A stretch of 44,486 nt of DNA, from assembly GCA_021846265.1 (NCBI GenBank), contig JAJZCF010000002.1, positions 1 to 44,486 of the forward strand. Direction: 5' to 3'. Both the position numbers and the translations under genes were made by a program. Every line of letters starts with the position of its first letter. The stretch's first letter is position 1. Of this stretch, positions 10,292 to 20,900 are shown piece after piece. The notes beneath the pieces are model-generated. The model saw only the letters and a program-made list of their open reading frames with translations, was not told the origin of the DNA and did no database searches. The stretch comes from Actinomycetes bacterium (GTDB lineage: Bacteria; Actinomycetota; Acidimicrobiia; Acidimicrobiales; Acidimicrobiaceae).

Positions 10292-11460
10292 CAGCGCGCT
10301 ACCTCATTCTCGCTGAGGACTTGTGGATTCCCAACCAATACTCGAGGCACCCTGTTGCCGATCCTTGCGATCACCTCATAGGGGATAGTTGCGAGCTTTT
10401 CCGCCCACTCATCGGCGCCAATAAATTCCCGGCCTTGTCGGCCCAGCAGAACTACCTCATCGCCGAGGGCCACGTCAGATTCCTCTCCGAGATCAACCAT
10501 AAGTTGGTCCATTGTGATGACCCCCGCCAGCGGATAACGCCTACCCCTAATTAGCACTTCACCTTGCGCATCAAAAAGTGCCCTGGGGACCCCATCGGCA
10601 TAACCTATCGGAACGGTAGCAATAGTCGAGTCTACGATTACGTGTCTCTTTAGTCCGTAAGAAACCGCTTCACCGATAGGTATCCGCCTAAGGTGAGCAA
10701 CGCGGGCTTTGAGGGACATGACGGGACGCAGACCCGGCATTGGAACCTGCGCAGACGGGGGGTAGCCGTAAAGCTCTATGCCAACTCGAACCATGTCATA
10801 CCTTGAAGATGGGTACGAGATCGCACCGGCTGAATTAGCAATGTGGGAAAGCGCGGGGTAACACCCCACTGCGGCGAGTGCAAGTCTCGCCGCCTCAAAA
10901 CGTTTTAGTTGCTCAAGAGTAAAACTTCTACCCCTCGCATCATCCGCTACTGCCAGGTGGCTCCACAGCCCCCCCACGGTCAACTTGGAAAAGCGCGCTA
11001 TCTTCGCAATCTCCACCGCTTCTTCGAGGGAGGACCCCGCTCTCGCCATCCCGGTATCGAGGTGAATGTGGATCGATATTTCCGTGGATTCGTCTCCCCA
11101 GATGCGCTCCCTGGCTTCCGCTATTTCCCACGCTAGTGCTGGGTGGTCCACTGAAATCGTTAGGCCCGATCTAAGTGCGGCTTCAACATACTGTCGCTGC
11201 GGCTCTACGAGCAGGAGTATCGGAACTTTAATCCCACCGTCCCTCAGGGAGATGCCCTCTTCGATTGTCGCAACCGCCAACCAACTCGCTCCGGCCAAAA
11301 TCGCGGTCTTAGCAACTTCTGTAGCCTCGTGACCGTATGAGTTAGCCTTCACAACAGCACAGAGTTCGCTCGGGGCCACGATCCGGACTACCGCCCTAGC
11401 GTTGTGATAGAGCGCATCCAAGTCCACCTCGGCCCACGCCGACCGGCTCAGAGCCTCCAC
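10291..11460 (-). CDS. alr: Alanine racemase
   Basis: AWAEVDLDALYHNARAV, AVVKANSYGHEA (PLP Lys), HLDTGMARAG, VGIELYGYPP. Confidence 0.96.
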   Translation of the reverse strand: MEALSRSAWAEVDLDALYHNARAVVRIVAPSELCAVVKANSYGHEATEVAKTAILAGASWLAVATIEEGISLRDGGIKVPILLLVEPQRQYVEAALRSGLTISVDHPALAWEIAEARERIWGDESTEISIHIHLDTGMARAGSSLEEAVEIAKIARFSKLTVGGLWSHLAVADDARGRSFTLEQLKRFEAARLALAAVGCYPALSHIANSAGAISYPSSRYDMVRVGIELYGYPPSAQVPMPGLRPVMSLKARVAHLRRIPIGEAVSYGLKRHVIVDSTIATVPIGYADGVPRALFDAQGEVLIRGRRYPLAGVITMDQLMVDLGEESDVALGDEVVLLGRQGREFIGADEWAEKLATIPYEVIARIGNRVPRVLVGNPQVLSENEVAR

Positions 11461-11546
11461 GTCGCCTCCATCTATAACTGGTTTACATCAGCGCCTTCAA
11501 ACCAACAGGCTAGCGACAGATTAGACCGTTACACAAAAAAAGAGCT

Positions 11547-13010
11547 TCATATGATTCGATAAGCCGACTGGTCGAGATGCCACTTCTGGTTTAGCCCCTC
11601 GATCGCCCTTGGAACCTCCCGAATCAACCCTTCGGGCGAGGTTGAAAAGCCGCCGGAAAGGCGTGCCGCCCTCGCATGTACAAATGCCGCTGCGGCCGCT
11701 GCATCCACCGGATCCATCCCCGCCGACAAGAAGCTACCAACGATCCCCGATAGAACGTCCCCGGATCCAGCAAAAGCTAGCAGCGAATTTCCCTCCGCAA
11801 CGACGACTACCCGTCCGCCAGGGTCGGCGACAACTGTCGGCGAACCTTTAAGCATCACAATTGCCGACGTCGCTTTCGCCATAGTCCTAACCGCAGCTAC
11901 AAGATCGCTATCTTCGGCGACCTTGATGCCATCGGGTTTGCCGAGGTAATTGAACTCTCCTATATGAGGAGTAATGACGACTGGTCTCCTATTCGCCACG
12001 ACCGAGGCTTTTAGCTGGCTCGCCGAGGTGAAGGCTTTAATCCCATCTGCGTCGATCACAACCGGACGATCCGCTCCAGCGACAAACCTTCTCACCATGT
12101 TGGAAATCTGCAGCGACTCTCCGATGCCTGGTCCGATGACAGCAGCCCCAAAACGAGGGAGCTGGTCGAGCAGCGGTGGCGCCCACATTCTCTCGATCGA
12201 CCGAACAACATACTGTGAGGGAAGCTGCTGCAGGCTCTTCGCCTCGGTATGCAGAACCACCATTCCACTGCCGGCTGCAAATGCCCCAGAAGCCACCATG
12301 GTTGCCGATCCGGCCATCGAATCCGAACCGGCTACGACCATCACCGCCCTCCTCCACTTGTGCCCCTCGTGGCTGCCGACTGGGATAAGATCCTTGAGGT
12401 CGGTCTCCTCAAAGAGGTGACATTCTGGCTCATTCTGACTCTTAAAGATCTCATTCGAACCACCGTAAATGTCCCTGAGCACCAGAGAAATTTGACCCGA
12501 AATTCGCATCCCGTCGTTCTGGATATGGCCTGGCTTAAGGGCCCCAATCACAACCGTCTCGAGGGCAACTAGTGATCCACCCCTCCTCAAGCCGGAGTCC
12601 GAGTCCAACCCAGAAAGGATGTCTATCGCCAATATCGGAAGTCCCTTCGGCAGCCGGGGAGGATTAAAATCCCGGGAAAGACCAGATCCGAATATCGCGT
12701 CTACAACCAGATCCACTTCGCGGAGATCGCTAAGGTCAAGATTCCTCTCGATCAACTCAGCAAAGTCAAAAATCCTTACCTTCGCACCAAGTCCTATCAG
12801 GTGCTTTGCGGCTGCTAACCCATCTTTACCATTGTTTCCCGGACCGGCAAGAACTACAATTCTTCTGCCATAAAGCGAGCCACCGAATCTTTTCTCGATT
12901 CTCCTCGCAACCGAAAATCCGACACGATTGATGATTGCGTCTACTCCATGGGTCTTTGCCAACTCATTGTCGAAGATCGCAACCTGATTTGAGTTCACTA
13001 TCGGAATCAA
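11547..13010 (-). CDS. nnr: Bifunctional NAD(P)H-hydrate epimerase / ADP-dependent NAD(P)H-hydrate dehydratase
   Basis: N-terminal VVLAGPGNNGKDGLAAAKHL; C-terminal AGSDSMAGSATMVASGAFAAGSGMV, GSGDVLSGIVGSFLSAG. Confidence 0.94.
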   Translation of the reverse strand: MIPIVNSNQVAIFDNELAKTHGVDAIINRVGFSVARRIEKRFGGSLYGRRIVVLAGPGNNGKDGLAAAKHLIGLGAKVRIFDFAELIERNLDLSDLREVDLVVDAIFGSGLSRDFNPPRLPKGLPILAIDILSGLDSDSGLRRGGSLVALETVVIGALKPGHIQNDGMRISGQISLVLRDIYGGSNEIFKSQNEPECHLFEETDLKDLIPVGSHEGHKWRRAVMVVAGSDSMAGSATMVASGAFAAGSGMVVLHTEAKSLQQLPSQYVVRSIERMWAPPLLDQLPRFGAAVIGPGIGESLQISNMVRRFVAGADRPVVIDADGIKAFTSASQLKASVVANRRPVVITPHIGEFNYLGKPDGIKVAEDSDLVAAVRTMAKATSAIVMLKGSPTVVADPGGRVVVVAEGNSLLAFAGSGDVLSGIVGSFLSAGMDPVDAAAAAAFVHARAARLSGGFSTSPEGLIREVPRAIEGLNQKWHLDQSAYRII

Positions 13011-13074
13011 CTTCTGCCTCCAGCTATTTTCAATCCGGCCGTCCCGCCTTTAGCCATAGGTTGGGATCGAGGGA

Positions 13075-13503
13075 TCATGATCTTGACTTAACTTCCTCGT
13101 CGATGACGAATGCACAAAAAGCGCTAGCAATAGTCTCACTATGGGACATCGAGACGGAAAGGGAAACTACTCCAAGTTCCAAAAAGGTCTCCATTGCGCC
13201 TCCGAAAAAGCGAAGTGTAGGCTCACCCGATGGGAGCCTAATTACCTCTATTTCCCTAAAACGGGCGCCACGCATACCTTTGCCAAGGGCCTTCATGGCC
13301 GCCTCTTTGGCGCAAAAGCGTGCGGCTAGCGCTCCATAGGGATTTTTTCGGGCATAGGCGAAGGAGATCTCGGATTCAAAAAACAGTCGCTCCCTCAGTC
13401 TCGGGGTCCGCAGGATCGACTCCTTCATCCTGTGCACCTCCAAGATATCTATGCCAGTCCGGATGCTAACCACCTTGAAGAGGATAGAGGATCTGACCGA
13501 CAA
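13075..13503 (-). CDS. acpS: Holo-[acyl-carrier-protein] synthase
   Basis: GIDILEVHRM, RLFFESEISFAYARKNPYGALAARFCAKEAAMKALGKGMRG, SMSHSETIASAF. Confidence 0.93.
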   Translation of the reverse strand: MSVRSSILFKVVSIRTGIDILEVHRMKESILRTPRLRERLFFESEISFAYARKNPYGALAARFCAKEAAMKALGKGMRGARFREIEVIRLPSGEPTLRFFGGAMETFLELGVVSLSVSMSHSETIASAFCAFVIDEEVKSRS

Positions 13504-13545
13504 CCATCGCCTAGGAGTTGCTAGGGCGTCTCGGCAACCCTCGGG

Positions 13546-14469
13546 CTATTCGACGTCGTCGTGTCCGAGAAGAGCCAAGAAGTTACGGGCCGGTATCGAA
13601 AGAGTTCCTGGATGAAAGGCAACTCGGTACCCTCTGGTAATCGGGGGAAGCCCTTCCACTTCCAAGAGTGTCAATCTGCCTTCGTCGATATCTCGCCTCA
13701 CCGCCCTTGAAGAAAGGAATCCAGCACCTAGCGAACTCAATATCGCCTCTTTCACACCCTCCCCACCGGCAATTTCAAAACCAACTTCAAAAGGTATCTG
13801 GGCCTTTACTAGTGCGGTCTCGGCGACGTTCCTCACCCCGGATCCCTTTTCTCTCCAAACCATCGGAAGGTCAGCCAGATCTGCTTTGGCAAAAGAATTC
13901 CCATGTACCGAGACAAAGTCCTCGGACGCTACCAGCAGGAGTTCATCTCCGTCAATTGCGACCTCAGCTAGTCCGTCTGGCAAAGCCAACCTTGGAGATT
14001 CAAAAATCCCAAGCTCGGCATGCCACGACGCTACATCCTCCACAACCTGCTCAGAATTGCCTGACCTTAATTCGAGCTTGACGCCTGGATTCTCAGCGCG
14101 GTATCGAACCATCAGAGCTGGCATAACAAATGCCGCTACGGTGTTCGATGCGGCAGTCGAAAGAATGCCACCAAGACCCTTTGAAAGACTCGCTAGGTAG
14201 TCCAAAACTGATCGATACGATCGAAGTAAAAAAACCGATCGTTCTGCAAGCGCCATGCCTGCGGTAGTCAATTGAACTCCATGCCCTCTGCGCACATGGA
14301 GTCTTTCGCCTAAGGCTTCTGAAAGCTGCTTAAGTTGCTGAGAAACGGCCGGCTGTGACAAACCGAGTTGATTAGCGGCTTCAGAAATGCTCTTCGTCTC
14401 AGCTACCACAGCGAGGGTTATGAGGTAATTTGCGTCCACTCGCCTAGCGGTATCTTGGGTATATATCAC
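13546..14469 (-). CDS. LysR-family transcriptional regulator
   Basis: N-terminal HTH KSISEAANQLGLSQPAVSQQLKQLSEALGERLHVRRGHGVQLTTAG and LysR substrate-binding domain; exact start uncertain (GTG). Confidence 0.92.
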   Translation of the reverse strand: MIYTQDTARRVDANYLITLAVVAETKSISEAANQLGLSQPAVSQQLKQLSEALGERLHVRRGHGVQLTTAGMALAERSVFLLRSYRSVLDYLASLSKGLGGILSTAASNTVAAFVMPALMVRYRAENPGVKLELRSGNSEQVVEDVASWHAELGIFESPRLALPDGLAEVAIDGDELLLVASEDFVSVHGNSFAKADLADLPMVWREKGSGVRNVAETALVKAQIPFEVGFEIAGGEGVKEAILSSLGAGFLSSRAVRRDIDEGRLTLLEVEGLPPITRGYRVAFHPGTLSIPARNFLALLGHDDVE

Positions 14470-14616
14470 TTAATCAAAATACATTACAAAGCTAGCAATA
14501 GCTCCAAAAAACAAAAAGTAAGTCACCTGTATAAATACCTCGCTGCAATTCGGATAAGTTAGCGAGTCAATTATCAAGGCCTTTTTTTTGTCATTCTGCT
14601 ATCATTCTTTTCGCTT

Positions 14617-15351
14617 TTATGATAGACAAGCCGCCGCAAAGTCCTCCATTGATTGAAATCTCCAATCGGGCTCTACACTACCTTGAGGAGGCGGAGTGGC
14701 CCCCCACCCGCCAATATGTGCTCTTCGGTCTATCCAAACGGTACTCAGACCGAAACTTTTCGCTGGATAGTGATCATGGAAAAGGCTCTGCGCTACGTGA
14801 AGTATGCGATCTTTCTGTATCCCTAAAGATGATGCCCGATCAATTAGTAGCTGAAAATTAGCTGAATCGGGTTTGTAGCTTCCGGCATCATCAGCCGTGA
14901 TCACAAGGTCAAACTTGGCTTTTAATAGCTTGTTGCTCCGGCTAAATGAAACTCGATCTACGTTCGACAGAATAATGAGCTTGAACTTCTCACCCAAAAG
15001 GCGAAGGGAATCCTTCGAGTCTGAAAATGGTGGCCAGTCACCCACCGAATTAGCTAGCTCTGCCGCCTGTTCCTCGCCTATAGTAATCCCTAAGTCATCA
15101 GCTACCAAAAATGCACACTCGCTTAGGATTTCGGTGTAGTTCACTCGGGGCTTGGTTGCCTGAATCTTTGATTCATGTGCCGCAAAAGCAGCGAGAATTT
15201 CCTCCCCGCCTCGGTCAATGCTCGAAAGTTGGGGCCACCCCTTAATGGCCTTCACGATTCCCGTCTCCCAGTCGATAAGGGTGCCGTAGCAGTCAAAGCT
15301 AAGGGCTTCAAAGGCGTCAAACCTCGACATTAATCCTCCATCTTTTTTCAA
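14617..15351 (-). CDS. HAD-superfamily hydrolase, haloacid dehalogenase type II-like
   Basis: LSFDCYGTLIDWETG, IILSNVDRVSF, DLVITADDAGSYKPD, HVAQSLFHDHYPAKSFGLSTVWIDR. Confidence 0.88.
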   Translation of the reverse strand: MKKDGGLMSRFDAFEALSFDCYGTLIDWETGIVKAIKGWPQLSSIDRGGEEILAAFAAHESKIQATKPRVNYTEILSECAFLVADDLGITIGEEQAAELANSVGDWPPFSDSKDSLRLLGEKFKLIILSNVDRVSFSRSNKLLKAKFDLVITADDAGSYKPDSANFQLLIDRASSLGIQKDRILHVAQSLFHDHYPAKSFGLSTVWIDRRAHIGGWGATPPPQGSVEPDWRFQSMEDFAAACLS

Positions 15352-15449
15352 GCAGGCCGACTCTGCCCGACCCTTACAATGGTCTAACTTGGGAACTAGC
15401 TTCAGCTGCAGCTAGCCTTTTCAAGTAGTAAATTGGCTTCCGCCTAGAG

Positions 15450-17300
15450 TCATTCGACCGTGACAGTCTTGGCGAGGTTTCTCGGCCTGTCTACGTCAAA
15501 GCCCCTAAATCTAGCGAGGTGGTAGGCGAGAACCTGCAACGGAATCGTATCGAGCACGGGACTAAGAAGGGGATGAGTCTGCGGTACCAGAAAAGCCGCG
15601 TCACCCTCGGCAATTGTCTGCTGGTCACCCTCGTTCGCTACTAGCAACACTTTGGCTCCCCTCGCCTTGACCTCTTGGAGATTTGCCATGACTTTCTCCC
15701 ACAACCTACCTCTGGTGGCTATGGCCACGACAACGGAAGAGGGGTCTAGCATCGCTATAGGGCCGTGCTTTAGCTCTCCTGCAGGAAATCCCTCTGCGGG
15801 CAAATAGCTCAGCTCCTTGAGCTTTAGGGCACCTTCCAAAGCAACGGGAAAGCCAACATTTCGACCGATAAAGTAGAACCTCTCAAAAGCCTCCACTTTG
15901 GAGGCAACCTGAATCATCTCTGCAAATCTGTTAGTGAGTTGTTCCACCTTGTCTGGGAGGTCCGTCAGTGCAGTGGCTAACGCTTGAATCTCTTTGGCCG
16001 TCGAAGTACCTTTCAGCTTTGCGAAATAGATCGCAAAAAGCTCCAAAGCGACTATCTGAGCTAAGTAGGTCTTAGTCGACGCTACACACACCTCTGGGCC
16101 GGCGTGAGTATAAATAACCGCATCGGCCATTCGTGCCATCGAAGAATCGACGACATTCGAAACCACCAGGCTAATTGCGCCAGAATCAGACGCTTCGGCG
16201 AGGGCGGCGATAGTGTCCAATGTTTCACCTGATTGGCTTACCGCAATGACTAGGGTCTGTGGATCCAACTTGGGCTCGCGATATCGAAACTCACTTGCGA
16301 CATCGAGCTCTACGGGAATTTTACAAAGACTCTCGATGGCGTAGCGTGCAGCCATGCATGCATGGTAACTGGTACCGCAGCCGATCATAAATATCTTGTT
16401 CACCCCAAGAAGTTGTTCGAGGTCAAGTCTTAATTCATCTAGCTTGATGCCTGAGCTATCCCAGAGCTGAAGCCTTCCTGCGAGAGTATCCCTTATGGCC
16501 TGAGGCTGCTCCATGATCTCTTTAGACATGAAATCGTCATAGCCATCTCGGGCCGACCTACTCAAATCCCAGGTTACGACGAACTCCCTCGGCTCGGCGG
16601 GCTCATGATCTAGCTTGAAGGCGTTAATCTCCCCGAGCTCTACACCCGCCACGACGCCGTCGTCTATCTGGTAGTAATGTTTTGCCCTCCCCAAAATTGC
16701 CGGAATATCGGAGGCTATGAATCCCTCGCCATCGTTAGTTGCAATTATTAGCGGACTCGTCCTTCTGACACAGGCCAAAAGAGTCGGCCGGGAAGTCTCC
16801 ATTGCAACAATTGCCATAGCTCCCCGCAATTTAGAAAAGACTTCGGCGAGCGCAAAATCGATCCTGTCGGTCTCGATCAAAGCCACCTCCAAAAGGTGGG
16901 CAATAACTTCGGTATCGGTCTCTGAAGAAAACACGTGACCATGGTTCAAGAGCTCTTCCTTGAGCTCAAGGAAGTTCTCCACGATCCCGTTGTGGACAAC
17001 CGCAACCCGTCCCGAGCAGTCGAACTGCGGATGTGCATTCTCCTGCGACGGCTTCCCGTGGGTGGCCCAGCGATTGTGGCCCAAGCCAGAAATCGAGTCC
17101 GAGCCCTGGAAATCCTTGATGTGTTTTGACAACAGCTCTACAGAATGTGTACCAGTAGCCTCTCTGACCCTCACGAGCCTTCCATCTTGATAGATGGTCA
17201 TCCCGGCCGAGTCATAACCCCGGTATTCAAGGCGCCTGAGCGCTTCAACAATCACTTCTGGAGCGTCATGAACCCCACTAACCCCAATAATTCCGCACAT
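15450..17300 (-). CDS. glmS: Glutamine-fructose-6-phosphate aminotransferase
   Basis: MCGIIGVSG N-terminus, GLGHNRWATHGKPSQENAHPQ, two SIS domains, DRPRNLAKTVTVE C-terminus. Confidence 0.98.
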   Translation of the reverse strand: MCGIIGVSGVHDAPEVIVEALRRLEYRGYDSAGMTIYQDGRLVRVREATGTHSVELLSKHIKDFQGSDSISGLGHNRWATHGKPSQENAHPQFDCSGRVAVVHNGIVENFLELKEELLNHGHVFSSETDTEVIAHLLEVALIETDRIDFALAEVFSKLRGAMAIVAMETSRPTLLACVRRTSPLIIATNDGEGFIASDIPAILGRAKHYYQIDDGVVAGVELGEINAFKLDHEPAEPREFVVTWDLSRSARDGYDDFMSKEIMEQPQAIRDTLAGRLQLWDSSGIKLDELRLDLEQLLGVNKIFMIGCGTSYHACMAARYAIESLCKIPVELDVASEFRYREPKLDPQTLVIAVSQSGETLDTIAALAEASDSGAISLVVSNVVDSSMARMADAVIYTHAGPEVCVASTKTYLAQIVALELFAIYFAKLKGTSTAKEIQALATALTDLPDKVEQLTNRFAEMIQVASKVEAFERFYFIGRNVGFPVALEGALKLKELSYLPAEGFPAGELKHGPIAMLDPSSVVVAIATRGRLWEKVMANLQEVKARGAKVLLVANEGDQQTIAEGDAAFLVPQTHPLLSPVLDTIPLQVLAYHLARFRGFDVDRPRNLAKTVTVE

Positions 17301-17354
17301 TCTCTAGAGCCTATGCGAATATCGACCATACCAATTGCAGCCGGCCGGTAAGAC

Positions 17355-18677
17355 TTAGCGGTCGATTGATGCGACGATCTCCTCTGCTATGCCCTGAGCC
17401 CGTGCGTGGGTTTCAGCTTCCACCATAACCCTTACCACGGGTTCAGTGCCAGAAGGGCGAAGCAGTATCCTCCCGCTACCACCTAACAGGCTTTCCGCTT
17501 TTTCAACTGCCCCTCGCACCCGATCCGACGACGCCGCCCGCTTGGAATCCGATACCGCAACAGAGATCAGCACCTGGGGGTATTTGGTCATTGCAGCCTC
17601 GGACATATCCGAGAGCTTTGCGTTTGACCTATCCAATAGGTCAATAAGCATCGCTCCGGTCAACAGGCCGTCTCCCGTAGTCGCATAGTCAGAAAAGATG
17701 ATGTGACCCGACTGCTCTCCGCCCAATGACAGTCCATTTGCCTCCATCGCATCCAGGACAAATCGATCACCAACAGGAGTGACAAACAGCGAGATTCCTA
17801 ATCGCTCCATCGCTTTGTGTAAGCCAAGGTTACTCATCACCGTGGCCGCTATCCCGGCGCCCTTTAACTTTCCACTTTCAAAGAGGTCTGGAGCAAACAT
17901 AGCCATCAGCTGGTCTCCATCCACCACTTCACCGGATTCAGTCACCGCAATCACTCGGTCAGCATCGCCGTCAAAGGCAAGGCCAACATCTGCCCCTAGC
18001 TCTAACACCGCCCTCTGCAGCGAACCAATGCTCGTCGAACCACAGTCCTCATTGATATTTCTGCCCGAAGGATTGTCGGATAGAACACGCACCACCTCTA
18101 CTCCGAGTTCGGCAAATAGCTCCTTAGCCACTGAAGCGGCGGCACCGTTAGCCAGATCTAGCACTACCCGCAGGCTTCCGCGATCTCTCCCCGACCCGAC
18201 TGAGCTTAAAATATGCTGACAATACTCAACAGAGACGTCCTCAGTGACCAATGTGCCGACGGCTCTGACAGTCCTCGGCTGATTCGAGTGCAGAAAAGCC
18301 TCAATGGAGCCCTCAACGGCCTGTTGATCCTGATCGGACAGCTTTCTCCCGCCAGCTGAAAATACCTTTAACCCGTTATCAAAATAGGGGTTATGCGAAG
18401 CCGATACAACCACCGCTGGAAGTCGATATAAGGAGGAAGCAAATGCTATAGCGCCGGTTGGGGCTACCCCGACGTCGACCACATCGACCCCCACGCTCAT
18501 AAGTCCGGCGGCCACACCAGCCACGAGCATCGGGCCAGATTCACGCGTGTCCCTGCCGACAATCACCCGGCTCGCGCCCAACACATCGCCCACGCCGATA
18601 CCCAAAGCAAGGGCCAACGAGACCGTTAAAGTCTCGTTGGCCCTGCCACGAATTCCATCTGTTCCAAAACGAAGCAA
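17355..18677 (-). CDS. glmM: Phosphoglucosamine mutase
   Basis: LRFGTDGIRGRANE, VVSASHNPYFDNGLK, FDGDADR, RPSGTEPVVRVMVEA. Confidence 0.97.
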   Translation of the reverse strand: MLRFGTDGIRGRANETLTVSLALALGIGVGDVLGASRVIVGRDTRESGPMLVAGVAAGLMSVGVDVVDVGVAPTGAIAFASSLYRLPAVVVSASHNPYFDNGLKVFSAGGRKLSDQDQQAVEGSIEAFLHSNQPRTVRAVGTLVTEDVSVEYCQHILSSVGSGRDRGSLRVVLDLANGAAASVAKELFAELGVEVVRVLSDNPSGRNINEDCGSTSIGSLQRAVLELGADVGLAFDGDADRVIAVTESGEVVDGDQLMAMFAPDLFESGKLKGAGIAATVMSNLGLHKAMERLGISLFVTPVGDRFVLDAMEANGLSLGGEQSGHIIFSDYATTGDGLLTGAMLIDLLDRSNAKLSDMSEAAMTKYPQVLISVAVSDSKRAASSDRVRGAVEKAESLLGGSGRILLRPSGTEPVVRVMVEAETHARAQGIAEEIVASIDR

Positions 18678-18681
18678 GAAA

Positions 18682-19074
18682 CTAACGCTTAGAGAACTGA
18701 GGCGCCTTCCGGGCCTTCTTGAGTCCGTACTTCTTGGACTCTTTCTCTCGTGCGTCCCTGGTCAAAAAGCCAGCCTTCTTGAGGATCCCCCTAAGCTCGG
18801 GGTCTGCTTCAATCAATGCCCTGGCTATTCCCAGTCGAATTGCGCCGGCCTGTCCGGCTATGCCACCGCCGTCAACCGTGATAGATAGGTCGTATTCCGA
18901 TGCAACCTGGGCTACTCGCAACGGCTCAGTAGCCATTGTCTGCTGAGCAAGGGACGTTATATAACTTGCAAAGGGCTTGTTGTTGACCGTGATATTGCCT
19001 TCGCCGGCGAAGAGCCTCACCCTTGCAATGGCCTGCTTACGCCTTCCGGTGGACTGAATGGATGTCTTAGTCAT
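18682..19074 (-). CDS. rpsI: 30S ribosomal protein uS9
   Basis: [49 protein letters not shown]. Confidence 0.98.
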   Translation of the reverse strand: MTKTSIQSTGRRKQAIARVRLFAGEGNITVNNKPFASYITSLAQQTMATEPLRVAQVASEYDLSITVDGGGIAGQAGAIRLGIARALIEADPELRGILKKAGFLTRDAREKESKKYGLKKARKAPQFSKR

Positions 19075-19102
19075 TTCCTAAAAACCTCTCGAATCAAAAG
19101 AC

Positions 19103-19558
19103 TCAGGAACCCTTCGGCGCCGTGCCGAGGGTGCGTAGAACCGGTTGCTGTGCCTGGTGGGGATGATCTGGACCGGGATAGACCTTGAGTTTCTTGGCCA
19201 TCTGGCGTCCTAGCGGGCCATGCGGCAACATTCCCTTGACCGCTTTTTCAATAACGAACTCCGGCTTTTCCTTGAGGAGGTCGCGATAGAGCGCAGCCCT
19301 AAGGTGGCCGGGATAACCCGTGTGGTGATACGCAAACTTGCGATCGGCTTTATTGGATGTCAACACGATCTTATCTGCGTTAATTACAATCACGTGGTCG
19401 CCAGCGTCTAGATAGGGTGCAAAAATTGCCTTATGCTTGCCCCTAATAATGTGTGCCACCTCGGTGGCGAGTCGCCCCAGCACCATCCCTTCGGCATCTA
19501 CTACATACCACTTGCGGTCTGCAACAGCGTCAGACTGCTTGGTCACGAATGTCTTCAT
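19103..19558 (-). CDS. rplM: 50S ribosomal protein uL13
   Basis: MKTFVTKQSDAVADRKWYVVDAEGMVLGRLATEVAHIIRGKHK; ATG at 19558 preferred. Confidence 0.97.
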   Translation of the reverse strand: MKTFVTKQSDAVADRKWYVVDAEGMVLGRLATEVAHIIRGKHKAIFAPYLDAGDHVIVINADKIVLTSNKADRKFAYHHTGYPGHLRAALYRDLLKEKPEFVIEKAVKGMLPHGPLGRQMAKKLKVYPGPDHPHQAQQPVLRTLGTAPKGS

Positions 19559-19563
19559 AATCC

Positions 19564-20547
19564 TCACCGGTTTAGAACTTGCTCTGGGCGGCTTTTGCGC
19601 CCAAGACACGAGGAAATAGCATAGACGGAATTGGGCACTTCACCAACCGGAAACAATAGCGGATCCAGATCCCCAGCTATAGATAACTCGCCGTAACCCA
19701 CTTCCACCAAATAGAGACCACCCGGAGGTGCTGGATAACGCTTTGTTCCAGAAGGGTACAGCACGCTTTTAGCAAAGGAGCTTACCGAGCATTTGCCCTT
19801 CCCTACCTCGACTAACGAACCTACAATGCCCCGCACCATCTGGTGACAAAATGCATTAGCCCAAATTTCGAAGTCGACAAAGCGCCCTCGCTTAGTCAAT
19901 CTCACCTCAAAAATCCGTCTGATCGTCGATGTACCCTCGGGCCCCTTTTTGCAGAATCCTGTAAAATCATGTTCGCCGATCAATGCATAAGATGCCGATC
20001 TCATCGCAGGAAGATCGAGCTCAAAAGGGACATGCCAACTGCGATCGGCGGTCAATGCGTCCCTTTCGGCTCCCGGAAGAATCCGATAAAGGTAGCGGCG
20101 GTATCTAGCCGAATGTCGAGCCGAAAAGGACTGGTCCGTCAGTCCGACCCAGTTTACCGAAACGTCGTCTGGCAATTGCCTAGCAAGCGACTGGTATAGG
20201 CCGTCAATGCCCCCCTTGTGGCTGGGCCCCGTAAAACTTATAACCTGACCTAAGGCGTGCACACCAGCGTCGGTTCGGCCAGCTACGACAATGTCAACGG
20301 GCTCGCGAAGGGCTCGCTCAATCGCTACGCCGAGCACGCCAATAACGGTCCTTTGTCCGGCCTGATAAGCAATTCCGTGATACCCAGTACCGACATAGCT
20401 GATCGACGCAGCGTAATGCAAAGCGGCCCCACCAGGGGCCGCTTCAAAATGCTGTATCTCAACCTCTAGGGCCGCAGAAGCTGAAGCATTCTCCTCGTCG
20501 AAGAGTCCGCCTTGTTCGGCTTCGCTGTCATGGTGAGACCTTGTCAC
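19564..20547 (-). CDS. truA: tRNA pseudouridine38-40 synthase with about 45-aa N-terminal extension
   Basis: [48 protein letters not shown]. Confidence 0.95.
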   Translation of the reverse strand: MTRSHHDSEAEQGGLFDEENASASAALEVEIQHFEAAPGGAALHYAASISYVGTGYHGIAYQAGQRTVIGVLGVAIERALREPVDIVVAGRTDAGVHALGQVISFTGPSHKGGIDGLYQSLARQLPDDVSVNWVGLTDQSFSARHSARYRRYLYRILPGAERDALTADRSWHVPFELDLPAMRSASYALIGEHDFTGFCKKGPEGTSTIRRIFEVRLTKRGRFVDFEIWANAFCHQMVRGIVGSLVEVGKGKCSVSSFAKSVLYPSGTKRYPAPPGGLYLVEVGYGELSIAGDLDPLLFPVGEVPNSVYAISSCLGRKSRPEQVLNR

Positions 20548-20900
20548 ACCAGTTCTATGACAACCATTGGGGCGTTATCCCCATGACGAGGTCCCCTTTT
20601 CAGAATCCTCGTGTACCCACCAGAGCGTCCCTCATAGCGTGGTCCGATATCTTCAAAAAGCTTATGAGCCATGTCTTTGTCTCTCAAAAATGAAACAACA
20701 AGCCGCTGATTGTGGACTCCACCAGCCTTGGCTTTGGTTATCATCTTCTCAACTACCGGCCTCAGCAGCTTCGCCTTCGCCTCGGTAGTCATAATCGACT
20801 CAGCAGCAAACAGCGACGCCGCCAGATTCGCCAAGATGGCTCGCTGGTGCGCAGCGCTGTGGCCGAGCCTCTTACCCTTCTTAGGGCGTCCCGGTGTCAT
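20544..20900 (-). CDS. rplQ: 50S ribosomal protein bL17
   Basis: [22 protein letters not shown]; position after rpoA. Confidence 0.97.
   Translation of the reverse strand: MTPGRPKKGKRLGHSAAHQRAILANLAASLFAAESIMTTEAKAKLLRPVVEKMITKAKAGGVHNQRLVVSFLRDKDMAHKLFEDIGPRYEGRSGGYTRILKRGPRHGDNAPMVVIELV

Noticed and set aside
15395-15416. CTAGCT...AGCTAG inverted repeat after glmS as terminator
   Set aside because: Only a 6-bp stem, no U-tract in the minus direction; too weak to call.
17301-17354. glmS ribozyme upstream of glmS
   Set aside because: The glmM-glmS gap is only about 54 nt, too short for the ribozyme, and lacks its conserved core.
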